This document shows positions 13,401 through 24,868 of a stretch of 64,000 bases of DNA, piece by piece. This DNA comes from Ooceraea biroi (lineage: Eukaryota; Arthropoda; Insecta; Hymenoptera; Formicidae): positions 7,688,001 to 7,752,000 of the forward strand of contig NC_039506.1 in NCBI RefSeq assembly GCF_003672135.1. The letters run 5' to 3'. Made by a program: the position numbers and the translations under genes. Numbering within the stretch: the stretch's first letter is position 1; every line of letters starts with the position of its first letter. Under the pieces are notes generated by a model. The model ran no database searches. It was not told the DNA's origin and saw only the letters and a program-made list of their open reading frames with translations.

Positions 13401-15588
13401 TTGTCACGGAATTAATCGCAGTGACGTTGCCCTTGGCGCCACGGGCATCGCGCTACGCGCGCGTATTAAACACACGAATAATTTATTACTATCACCTTTT
13501 AATTGATGTAAAATATCGTGTGCGCCGCGCCGCTGCAGCACGCGACTGAATTATATACCGCGACGATGCATCAGTCGCGATACATCAGAACCGCGAGGAT
13601 AACGAGAGCCATTCCTCTTGAGCGGAGAAGAACCGGGCGGTGCGCCGCGCCGGTTAGACGGATGTTCCGTTCGAGAGCGATGCACTCTATTCTTGTCCGC
13701 CCAATAACCGGCCGTCCCTCTTATATGAGCCTCGGTAAGATATACAGGGTGCCCGCTAACATATGTCCACCGCCTACACCCGGAGTAATTCTCGTCGGCG
13801 CGAATATATCGCGCTCGGCACAACGCGACGCGGTCTTTTCGTTTTACGTGGCGGTGTTAGGGCGTTCGATACGTTATCGGTTGCATTATCGAGGGAAGAG
13901 ACATCGGGAGAAATTTGACGTCTTGCACATTTATCGGAAGACGAGAGAAAGGAGGAAACGCTTCGTCAAGATGCTTAATCACGCCCGTCAGCTTTCTTTC
14001 CCTCTCGTGATGACCAGCCATCGAAATTCTGCATACTTTTAAAAAAGTCTTTGTATTCTTTTCATTTACGTTATCTGTGCGGTTGTACAAAACCGCACGT
14101 AATGGTGTTACATGATTATTCTAGTTGGCATTTCAATTTGTTCGTAGTTTTCAGTGTTTACTTTACCTGTTCGTGTCGGGAAGCACTTTAAAAACACGAC
14201 CGTGTAAAAGGCGTGATCTTTTTTTCTGCGTGACACTCGCAGATAAACGCATGCACGCAGTGCACGCAACGCACGCTCGGGTAACGAAACCATTTTATGA
14301 CGAAGACCGTATCAGAGTTCTATCGTGCATCGCGCGCATTGCTTTCTGTAATCAGACCGGCACATTTGGTCGTAGTTTGACATCGGCTGTCGCGACTGCA
14401 AAAGTCTCATAGCGTATATGGTCCCCGCGTTTTACACGTACCGGAAACGCGGCGTATCTCGCTGCGATTGCGCCACGTTCGATTAATCCTTAGCTAATCG
14501 TGTTTGCCTGCAATCGGCCGGCTTATCGCCCGAAGCGCGGTGCAGAGCCCGTTTGTACCTTTTCATGTATGCACGCGGCGTAACGACAGCGCTATTAATG
14601 ACATCGTAATTACGGAGATCAATCTTGCAAATTACACGTATCGACCCACCGAGGAAATGTGAAGTATCTCGCGGAATGATCGAGCAAAATTTGAAGCGTC
14701 AACGGAATACAAATATCGTGATAAATAGCTGTCGATGTATGTAAACACGTTGGACAATCAACTCTTAAATAATGAATTGTTTTCTGGTTAACAAAGAAAA
14801 ATTGTTATCACGCTGTCGTGCTTGCAACAGATCGTGTCACTCGGCGCTGATAACTCTCCGACGCGGCCATTGTATCGCGGCCTCCGGACAGGATACTCCG
14901 CTTCGAAATACGTTAGCGCAATTTCCCGGGACAAGTAATTCGTTTCCGATACTGTTTCGTCCGGAGGTCGCAATTTTTCAGCGCATGTGCGGCGCGGTAG
15001 ATTGGATTCGCCCGAATAAAATCGGCGACGAGGGTCGATCGCTTTATCGGCCGCGCGCCGGCGAACGTCGATTTCGTGAGCGTCCGCTTGATTCCGAGTA
15101 TCCGGGTATCGATGCCCGGTGGCGGTCGATGGGGTGCACCGGGCTCGATTAGCGTGACTCGCTCTTTCTCCTCCCCAAACTAACTGTTCGTTGCACGAAC
15201 GGTTTCGTCGCTGCCAATTAAGAAGCAATTTAGCGCGCCTCCTCGCGAGCCGATCTCTGGCGTGTTACGAGCGCTGGCGAAGCGTGCCCGGTCGAGCCAT
15301 GCCTTCAACTTGCGCTCATCCATCGCGAGTGCACCCTGACTGCATCCATGCTCGCAAAGCCCTTGGACTCCGCGTGCGTGCACGAATTCGCGTTGCGTGT
15401 CTCCGAACGAGGTCGATCTAATTTCTCCCCGTTGTCCAGGAAACGTACGAAAGCGTTGTCGCGGATAAATATTTGATCGGGCGCAATGATGGATACCGCT
15501 AACTCGCTCCGGAAGGACCGAATGTATTCCGCTAAATTTTAGTCTGATGGAAATATGTATGTTATTTCGTTCGTTCACTTAAAGACTG

Positions 15589-15759
15589 TAAGGGCGACGA
15601 CACATAAAAAAACTTAAGCAGAAGTGAAACATAAGACTTAAGAGATGCAATCACAGTTGAGAACGTAAGCAGCCACTTTAAAACTTAAAATTTGTGATTG
15701 ATTGCATCTCTTAAGTCTTAAGTCGCACCACTTAGGTTTTTCTATGTATCACAGCCTTA
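15589..15759. mobile_element. Small inverted-repeat element (MITE-like)
   Basis: The arms are imperfect inverted repeats. The inner portion is strongest: ACTTAAGAGATGCAATCA near 15636-15653 matches the reverse complement of the segment near 15700-15720. The outer portion (from TAAGGGCGACGACACAT) matches the complement of the sequence ending ATGTATCACAGCCTTA with several mismatches. TA lies at both outer ends. It is about 170 bp with no coding capacity. The lower arm identity suggests an older copy than the element at 3447. Exact ends are uncertain by a few bases. Confidence 0.65.
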
Positions 15760-18700
15760 ATCAACCAGGTCGAAACATGGAAAATGGATAATGATTGAAT
15801 TTTCGCCAATTATGAATGGATTGCTAATTTCAGTCGTTAAGTTTGACTTGCGGCAGCAAATTCCCGATATGACTATTTATGACTAGAAGAGTAGCGGGTT
15901 GATTCCGGGCATACCGGGTACACAACGGTTTCTGAATAATCGACTCTGTCGAGCTATACATTGAACGTACATATTTATTTACCAGCTCACTGTGTGTGTA
16001 TGCGCGTACGTGTGCCATGGTGGAATCTCTACCAGCCCCGATGGCTCGACTGTGCTTCGCTATATGCCGCGCTTCACGGTTCGTTCGGTTCGCCGACAAC
16101 GTCGTCATGCCCCTTTGCCAAGCTAAATCGCAACCACTGTATCCAGTATCTACGGGCAAATATCCGCGCTAATTTCCTGTCCGTGCCGCCGATTCCTTAT
16201 TTATTTTACCCTCCCTTGGATGCATCTCCAGAAATATTACTGCATTATTCGCATGTGAGGTAAACCCAATTATACACGTACGTATAGTCGGGATTATATA
16301 ATCGTAATAAGGGTAAATGTGATAGACAAACCTACAGCTGAATTAACTCAATTACGAATCGCCAGTTATCATAATTACCACTAGGGCCATCCGCTTTCGC
16401 ATTTCGCTCGGCTAATTTGATTTTTTCGATCGACTGGATGTCGAGCGGTGAGGATATAACTTCGTAACCTAACTGTGCCCCAATTTCGCGACTCTTACAT
16501 AATGCGAGACACACGTAGGGACTGTGCAGTTAATTTTGCGTCGAGCACAGTTACACGCGTACGACGAATAATACAATATACGGTTCACGCGCATCGCGCG
16601 TATTACGTGTCGCACTACGGTTCATACCTGTATCATGCATTATGGACCGTGCTTCGCCGCATTCTGCTCGGATAGAGTGTCTCCGTATCTACCTGGCTCG
16701 GCTCCACGTAGCGTATTCCTGCATGCGTAGCGTCGGCGTCCCTTTTTCCCGAGCTGCCGCCGCGCGATATAACCATCCGGCGTGATATAAATATTCATGA
16801 CTCTAGCTCTAGTCTCTGTGTCTCACCTCACCTAGTTTTCACTCTCTTTTCGGAAGTACTGCTCTTAAATAGCTGCACGATTATCTGCGAGAATATCTCG
16901 TGAAAGGGAAAAGTGGTAGGATTGTATAAGATCTGTCTCGTTGATCCCGACACGATTTGCGAGATGCGACCAAGTTCGTTGCTCTAATTTCAGCCACGAT
17001 GGAGGTATTATTTATATGTAAATTTTTAGAAATATTATAGTTTAATTTTAACGTTAACGTAATGGGAATAAGTTTTGCCGCAACTTCTCTCCTTTCCAAA
17101 ACATTTTTATTTTGAGCTAATTCGCTAGACTGCATTGCAGAATTCGAACAATTTTGAGAAAAGTGCCTTTATAAAATATAATATTTTAAATTGTAGATTT
17201 ACTTATCTCATTACTCATTAACAAAATCGAACAAATTTAAAAATAAAATCTAATAAATTTAAATTTCAATAAAAACTCATCGTGTTCATGATTTTTTTAA
17301 TGCGAATACTCTTTCTAGGCAGTTGCAAAATGTGTTGCATGTTCGCTCTCGATTTCCACCTCTATTCTCTATCCATTCTTCGTTCCATCTCGCTATGATC
17401 TCATTTTACTACGGTGACCTCTGCATGAGGCCCTAGAGAATAGCACGAAGAGAGAGACCAAGAGAAATGGGAAGGACCAGAGAAAGAGAGGGATAGAGGG
17501 CGTGTTAAAGCACGAGGAAAGAAGAGGAGACACAGAGAAACGGTAATTGGCTGCTCGTCACTAGACCAGCCACCGACAAAATAAATTTCCTCGCCGCTAA
17601 CTAAATTTGGACATGGTCAGCTATCTTCACACGCGCGCGCGCATACACGGTAAAAGGGACGATTAACCGGCATGCGAAGGGAAATTTCGCCGCCGTGTCT
17701 TTCTTTTCTGCTCGGTACGCGGTTCGCCGTGGCGGAATGTATTACAGTCATACGGTCGCTCGTGATTTCGCGGCCATTCTGCTTTATCCTTCTTTTACAC
17801 CACCGCCTGCCTCCACATGAGGTGACAGATTACTCCCATGTACATCCCGTGTTTAAAGAGAGAACTTGCGATGGCATTGCTGCACATTAGTGTGAGCTTG
17901 ATATCGCAAAGTATCGTGCATAAACATCTGCTGAACATTGCACGTTCATTAATTGATTTGTATAATTGTGTAATTAATATAAAAATATAAAAGTTTGAAA
18001 GTATTAAAATTATCGAGATGTGACTGCGTTTAAAAAATGTTTTGAGCTTGTTTCGCGAATTCTCTCTGTGATGCAAAAATTTGCAGGAGCTGCTGTAAAA
18101 TGCTTACCGATCGCGCCGATTGGAAAAGCTTATGATGACGACAGATAACAGAGGAGATCTCTATCTTTCTGTGCCAATCCCTATTACAATTGCTGGGAAA
18201 TTTGCAGCAGTATCTCGTCCAGAACGAAAAGGTTTACGTACCGTTCACATTGTCGTATCACCAGTCACGGATCGTCGATTCTTCCGGTCCGGTTTTCACC
18301 GTTAAGGCTCATCCTGAATGCTCCGTCGTGCGAGACAGATTGTTCGAGCGTTCATTGTTCTCGGCTGACAAAAATCGAACAGGTCGATCAAGAGTCGCGG
18401 TTCTTGATCACAAATTATGTGTCTTGTAACAATAGCATCGAGCACAGTCCCAATTTACCGCGATGGATGCAAAGATAATTATAATACGCATTTTATTCAT
18501 TTAATTTGATTTCATCTTGGAGGAGCATCAATTGATTTAATTTTGCGTGCTCACACTAAACTCGATAACCGCAACAATCGAACGTTGTAAATAAATACGA
18601 AAACTCGTGAGCAATCGAGGCGCGTCAGTGTCAGTAAACTTTGCAAGGCGAGAGTAGATTCCTGTTACGAAAAGGCGTCGAAGTTTAAGATAAGAAACTT

Positions 18701-21700
18701 CGTTCATCGTTTCAGTTGAATCTTCTACCGAAGTCAAAACAATCTAACGATTCCATCAAACTTGCTCCGCTTCGCTGGAACTTAATCCCGATCGTGTCAA
18801 CTATCGCATTCAAGACTCGACAAAGAGAGTAGTTCAGCATTGTTTACCCAATCTGTGTGATATAGTAACCGACAAAAGCTAGTTTCGAATATGTGTTCAG
18901 CAAGAAATGTTGAGAAACTCGAAAAATAACATTCTAAAATAAAGTCAAAAAGACAGCTCGACGTCGAACTGTAAATTCGGATACGAATTTTCGATAAATC
19001 GATATCCGACGAGCGGTAGCTTTACGATCTTGATTTGTTACAAACAACACGTTATTACTGGAAATTGAATGCATTTCCCAGCTGAGACGAGAGTGTCACG
19101 CGCGTTTACGACGCGCGACGCGCCGGCATTGCTAAATACTGCCCCGCAAGAAGAAAATAGCACGGAGAGAAACGAGCACGACGAGGAGGGCTGGAAATTG
19201 CTGGGTGTACTCGGGCGCGGAGAAACCCGCCTTGGTCGCCGTCTAATGCAACCGTAACGTAATAATTATGCGGTCGGGGGCGCACTAATTAACGTAAGAG
19301 GGGGGAAAAATAAAGGGCGTTTAGCTTTGGCACCGTCGTGCTTTGGCCTTAAGTTCCGTCCGCTCTCGGCGCGCACTTCCGGGTTTCTCGTCACGTACCC
19401 TACCCGTGAACCCGTTCCTCTTTCCCGTTCCGCTCGGATTAAAATCGCGCCGTGAGCTATTCTCAGACCGACTGCCGATGATATCGGGCTAACGATGCCC
19501 TCGTGTTAACGTCAGGTTACAAGCAGAATAGCGAGGAATGTGGAAAGGAACGCGGAAACGGAGATTAAACTGATATCTATTGCTTGAAGTCGCGTTTTAC
19601 GTCGATTGCAGCCTCTCGCCGCTTCTCTGATTCAATCTCCCCCGCGAATAGAAAGCGGTATGCTAGCTCTGAATAATCATGAAGTCAACTTTTTATGGAT
19701 ACAAAATATTTTGCGGTGATTAAACCGTGTACCGCATTTTAGCGTTAATTAAAATGAACGAAATTTATGGACGCTGATTTCGTCGAGGCAGAAGATTCTT
19801 GGGAGTTCTCAACGATGTCCGGGTCGTCTGTATATAAATTTCATTAGGGGCACGGTCGAGTTACGGGATCGCACCTACGCGGACGTGTCGCTCAAAGTGC
19901 GAAACTCAGTTTCGCAGGCATTTCGACTCTCTGCAACTCGAGTCCCACGACGACAACGACAACGACGATGATGAGACTTACGCGCATTTACGTCCGCATC
20001 ATAAATCCCGGACGTTGCGCACCGAAACATTGCAGCAAAAGCCGGAAAGTGCCATGAAATCATTCGACGTTGCACAACTGTGCCGCATCTCGCAAGAGAT
20101 ATCCTTTCGCGCTCCAAGAAAGAGCTCGAGAGTTCATCACTCGCGCGCGTGAGGAACTCCCGTAGAGCCAAGCGCAGAGGATCCTGGAGGACGATCTGCG
20201 TCTGGCATCCCGCAATTTCCTGTCGCGCGACGAAGGCAGATTCCTCTCGGCAAAGTCATCCGGAGAAGGACGGGACGCGTCGTCGTTTCGGCGGCGTTCC
20301 TGGCGAAACAAAATTTCGAAATGGATTCCTCGGTAATTAGTTCTGCACGAGGCAACTGCTACTTGCCTCTCGCACCTCTCGCCAGGGACTCGCGCCATCG
20401 AGGGTAAATTAGACGCGATATAAAGCTAGCGTATCCTCGAAGGTAGCGAGGTACTGTCGGAAATTGCGAATCGGATACACGGACGCAGAACGAGACGGAA
20501 ACAAATACTTTCCGTACGGTAAGAAATTAGAGGGAGATGGGGGAGACATTGGTCCATGAGATGCTCCCGTCGACGTTATATTTAATTCATGTGCCTCGTT
20601 ATCCAAAAACACAGGGACGGTACAAACGACCGCCTCGTAATTCGTATTTATGAGCTTGGACCGGTCAGCCCTTCGAGAGGCGCGTTCGAGCCAAGTGCAC
20701 GGAGGAGGAAAATGTCGTGACTCGGTCGTTTCCGCTGATATATCGATTGTTGTCGTATCATTTCCATTTGTTTTACTTCGATATACTCGATAACCGGAAT
20801 GAATACCATTCGTAACTAAGATTCTTCGTGTGTGCGTATATATGTGTATGAATCTTGAAATTATTGTATATTAAATGAGGATCATATGCGAAATGGCCAG
20901 AATTTTACGCACACATTCATGTATCATTTATTTTACGGCTACTTTCAGGCTAACCGTTTTCCATTGTATTAATTTACATTTTTTATTAATGTGTATTTAA
21001 TTTATATTTAATATATATTATCTTTTATTAGCAATCTTCGATGTCAAAGTAAATCGCGAAATTGCTTTATGATGAAAAATGATCGAAACTTCGTCATTTC
21101 CCAAATGACCGTATGCGGCTGAAGGGATCGTCAAGCCGGTGGGTGTCCATTTCGGAATTGGCACCAGGGGGTCTACATGACTGCGAACTCCCGAGCAAGT
21201 TGACAATACCACTCGTTTCGGGGATGGGATAACACAAATTATTGCTCCATCGTGAGACACAGCTGGATCGTTACTCTAATATCTGCCTATGAAGAAATTT
21301 CCGACAACAGATTTTCAGGATACATAATAAATTGTTTTGAAAAATGCGCTAATGAAAGCATGTAGACACAAATAAAATAATAATTGCAATTTACATCTAT
21401 TTTATTATTAATTTTTATTTTTTTGTACATCTTTTCAATTTTCTTTGACAGACCTATCTATTTATGCTTTGGAGCTCTCACATGACTGGAAATACGATAT
21501 TTCTGCAGCCGCTTTCGTGTCTCGATTAATATGAATCGATTCTTTTTTGCGAAATATGATCCAATTCATTCGCGACTTTGTTACTCTTGTTCGGTCGCGA
21601 TTGCCTCGGTCTCTTTCGTCAGCGTGAAAGTGCTTATTCGCGGAGGTTCATCGATACGAATGGAAACGTAAAACAAGAGGGCAAATTTCTCCCCGTGTCG

Positions 21701-24656
21701 GGGTTCGTTGCGAGTTTCGTTTCCATCACGTTACGCTCGCTAGAAGTTATTAATCCGCTAATGCAGATAGAATTACGCGAGTTTCTCGTTACAAGGCGCG
21801 TGATACGCAGGTAAACTAACAATAAACCATATAGAATCTTTATTATAAAAAAATATGGAAAGATAATAATACCGGTATCGATAACATGTATTATAAAATA
21901 ATGTTTTATTCACATGACATTAATATCTATTGACGTAATAAAGAATATTCTTTACAAACGTGAATAAATTTTATATGTAAAAAACTTCTCTCTCTTGCTT
22001 TTTATTCCTTAAAAATATGTCAGAGTTTCTGAAATACTCCGAGGATATTAAAAAAATAAGTCAATAGGTTGCAACGACCCAACAACGCAACAATAATATT
22101 TCGTCGAGCGAAGACAAAGTTTCGCGGATGTTACCGTCTTAAATCTCCGCCGAGCTGAAAATCGCCGACAAAGATTTCCGCGCATAGCTACGGGGTCGCA
22201 GAAAGAAAGAATAGAAAAACGGCTGTAGATCTCCCTTATGAGTTCTGCTGTCGCGGTACATAAATCAGAGGCCAGCTCGGGTCCCTGTAAGAATTTATCG
22301 AGTCTAAACGCCCACGTAATGCAATCCCCTTGCTGTTTTGTCGTCGGGACATAAATATACTGAAATAATAAAACATTCGATTTAACGCCGCGCAAATCTC
22401 GTGTGCAAGCTTTAATCCACTAATCCGCTAATTGATTGGATTTATAATGGCAAATGACGAACGCATCTCTGTCTCGACTGATCAGACAAATAACAAAGTT
22501 CGACGTTATGGTCACTGGTACATCTGTGCACTCGATTTGCGATTTATCATTTGTAAAGCTACGTAAATTATTATTGTAAATAACTTTAGAGTCGGACGGT
22601 GACATTCAACAGCGAACGTTGGCGCTTAAATAGAGATTGTAAATACATACATACATCGGAACGGTGAAATAAACGGAATTGTTTAACCATCTCGTCACAC
22701 GCTATTGCCGTTGATCGTGCTAAACGCGAAAGTGCATTCAATCGAGAGCGCGTGCAGAAATTGAAATGGCCCACGCGCTTAATCGTTCGTTTGCAGCGGA
22801 CGCGAATTTATTCGGATTGGGCACAACGCTATCGTGCCGAAGTAGTCTAAATCAAATTCTCTTTCTCCGCAACGGAATTAGCAACTATTAATCTTTGCAG
22901 CTTGTCCGAACAACAAATGTCTAGCTACATAACGGAAACCAATAAAATTATTAAAAGATTTTAATTATAATTAAACTACTAAATATTACCATGTCTTTGT
23001 GCGATTAATCGAAACATCATGAAGCACTGGCTTTTCTCATTTTGACGCGAGTGTTTTACGTCTGTCGAATTATTTGTCGTCTCGCGTCACATATCATGAT
23101 CGCATCGCGCCGGATATTTCTGATGCGGAAGATCCGCGACGCGAATGACAGCAACAAAAGTCGACATTTTTTCCATCGAGTCCCCGGTGATTTGCGCGCG
23201 CGCGCTCGTGCGCGTCTCGCATGATTTCTGACACCATGAGGCGGCGAAGGGTGCGTACGATAGATCTCTCTTTACGGCCGGCCGTACTGAACGTCGCAGT
23301 GCATAAATCAATGGTAACGCGGTTGAACACGGCGTGGATTTATCGAGCGCATCTTTTCCCCGCGTGTAATGATAAATTATGACGATCGAAACGACGGCGG
23401 ATCTCGGGAACGTGGGGATGGCGATACGCGTGTGAGTGTGTGTGCATAGGATGACGTGTAATATTGGGGGTGCCACGTCGTTTTCAAAGGGAGTGGACGC
23501 GATATCGACGGCGAGCGACGCGAGTTGTTGTTACACGCTCGTCGTTTACTCGCCAGCCGCCAATACGGAAAGTCCGTATAATGGCGTCATCCCCGAGGCA
23601 CGTAATGAGCAACCCTCGAACGCGTTTGGCGTTGCGTTACGCAAACATAAGCTCGCCGAGACGGTATGCGTATGATAATGCAGCTTTCTAGAGCGAACGT
23701 TGATAAGCAATATTCATCCCCTCATGTAGAGGTACGAGAGGACGAGAGAGAGCTCCCTTATACCCTTCGAGAAGTAAACGAATTAAAAGGAATTTATTAG
23801 GTTTTATTTCGTCAACGTTTACTTAAGCGCTGTTCGTGATCGGATTGTTTTTCTTGAGGATTGGATTGCACAATCTGTTTTTGAGGATCTCTATTAAAAT
23901 AAAGTCTGTGCACGTATGTGCAAACGATAATAGTATACGGCACAACGATGGGAATGTAAAAAGGACCGTTTGTTCATTGTTCCTTCTGAACGTGGACAAT
24001 AAATCAGTGGCACCTTTCCATCTGTAATTTTGCGACTGGTAATCAGACAATCTACATTTAATTAGAGAAACTCAAGGGGAATGCTGTAATCGCGACTACA
24101 CTAATTAACGTTACTCTAAGTATGGGTTAGAGCCGCGGCTGCGTCTATAGTCTACAGTACACCAGCTGTTTCAGCACGAAGCACCGGCACAGACTGACAT
24201 TTACGATATCAGATACGAAAGAGAGAGAAGCGTATAAATTATCATCGTTGTCTTCCTTACAAACCTTACCATTATATTCGTTCGACAATATGAAAAGCGA
24301 GCATCGGCATTAACGTAATCTTACATTAATGCACCAATCATAAAATGTTCTAATAGTATTGTACATACATAAATGCATACGGTAATTCGTACACCTTTCA
24401 AAGCGACATAGACCGAGAAAGGTGAAGCCTACTTGATTCTCAACAGATTGTTTCATTCACAAAGTTTTTCTCTGTTTTCTTTCCATTTTTCATATTCTCT
24501 TATCTTATTCTACCGTTATCATTCATTTCATTTTATTATCAGCCTGTGAGACTAGGATCTTCCACAACACGTACATCAATTACGTTAATTTAAGTTTAAT
24601 AACTTCATTGACGGAGCGATATTCGATCGACTGGTGTGCCAAGTTGAAAGATCACC

Positions 24657-24716
24657 ATGAGCGGGGACCGAACGTCGAAGCAGCGTCGATCGATCTTACG
24701 AGAGTACTACGTGTGA
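24657..24716 (+). promoter_or_regulatory. Upstream ORF in kazrin leader
   Basis: An ATG in good context (ATCACCATGAGC) opens a 19-codon frame that ends at TGA 24714-24716. This is just before the next ATG at 24718 and about 60 bases before the preferred kazrin start at 24775. It is out of frame with kazrin. If the 5' leader includes this stretch, it would act as a translated uORF and reduce or gate initiation downstream. It may instead lie in an intron, because GAATTTCAG at 24720-24728 could be a weak splice acceptor. Given the indels seen elsewhere in this gene, an N-terminal extension broken by a sequence error is also possible. Confidence 0.35.
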
Positions 24717-24774
24717 CATGAATTTCAGATATATCCGTGACAGGGACACACTCGGTGAAGAATCACTCGGGAAA

Positions 24775-24868
24775 ATGAGCGTGGCCGTGGAGAACGGCGT
24801 GGACACCTCGAAGCCGCGCGGCGTTTTCTCGCGAGCGTTTGCCAAGCGCGCGCAGCCCTTTGAGGAAG
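24775..24868 (+). CDS. kazrin: Kazrin, coding exon 1 (N-terminus)
   Basis: The exon opens with ATGAGC in a favourable context (GAAAATGAGC) and encodes 31 residues beginning MSVAVENG and ending RAQPFEE. The donor is GAAG|GTGAGT, leaving one base (phase 1). Joined to the next exon, the split codon becomes GCT (Ala) and the frame stays open, which is the main evidence that it belongs to this gene. The next in-frame ATG upstream (24718) would add 19 residues, but its context is poorer and it may sit before a splice acceptor. The short basic segment KPRGVFSRAFAKRAQ has no recognised domain. Kazrin genes in animals use alternative first exons, so this may be one of several N-termini. Kazrin is a coiled-coil and SAM-domain scaffold known in vertebrates from cell junctions (periplakin and ARVCF-catenin binding) and endosomal trafficking. 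Confidence 0.7.

Larger units (their letters stand above)
1..24656. other. Upstream / 5' non-coding region
   Basis: No convincing protein-coding exon is visible in this stretch on either strand. The open frames in it are short or arginine-rich readings of CpG-rich DNA with no recognisable domain. The longest is about 157 codons from an ATG at 13566. The sequence alternates between AT-rich blocks (for example 1-250, 3000-3900, 6830-7000, 21360-21440) and GC-rich blocks (for example 5100-5600, 10380-10620, 13500-13700, 14880-15420). It contains two inverted-repeat elements, a pyrimidine-rich tract and several short hairpins, listed separately. It may be intergenic DNA upstream of kazrin, or it may contain untranslated first exons and a first intron. 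The sequence alone does not decide this. Confidence 0.6.

Noticed and set aside
13743..13753. ACAGGGTGCCC, similar to a word common at arthropod transposon ends.
   Set aside because: There is only a single end, with no partner terminus, target duplication or coding remnant.
13518..14042. A 174-codon + strand frame, one of the longest non-kazrin frames in the window.
   Set aside because: It starts at GTG, is very rich in Arg from CpG-rich DNA, has no domain, and overlaps an equally open minus frame. It is likely a chance ORF.
14772..15578. Several overlapping 125-145 codon frames on both strands.
   Set aside because: GC-rich DNA is poor in stop codons. All frames are comparably open and none shows a domain.
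17430..17545. A purine-rich stretch following pyrimidine-rich DNA, considered as a regulatory tract.
   Set aside because: It is imperfect and short, with no distinct repeat unit. Many similar tracts occur across the window.
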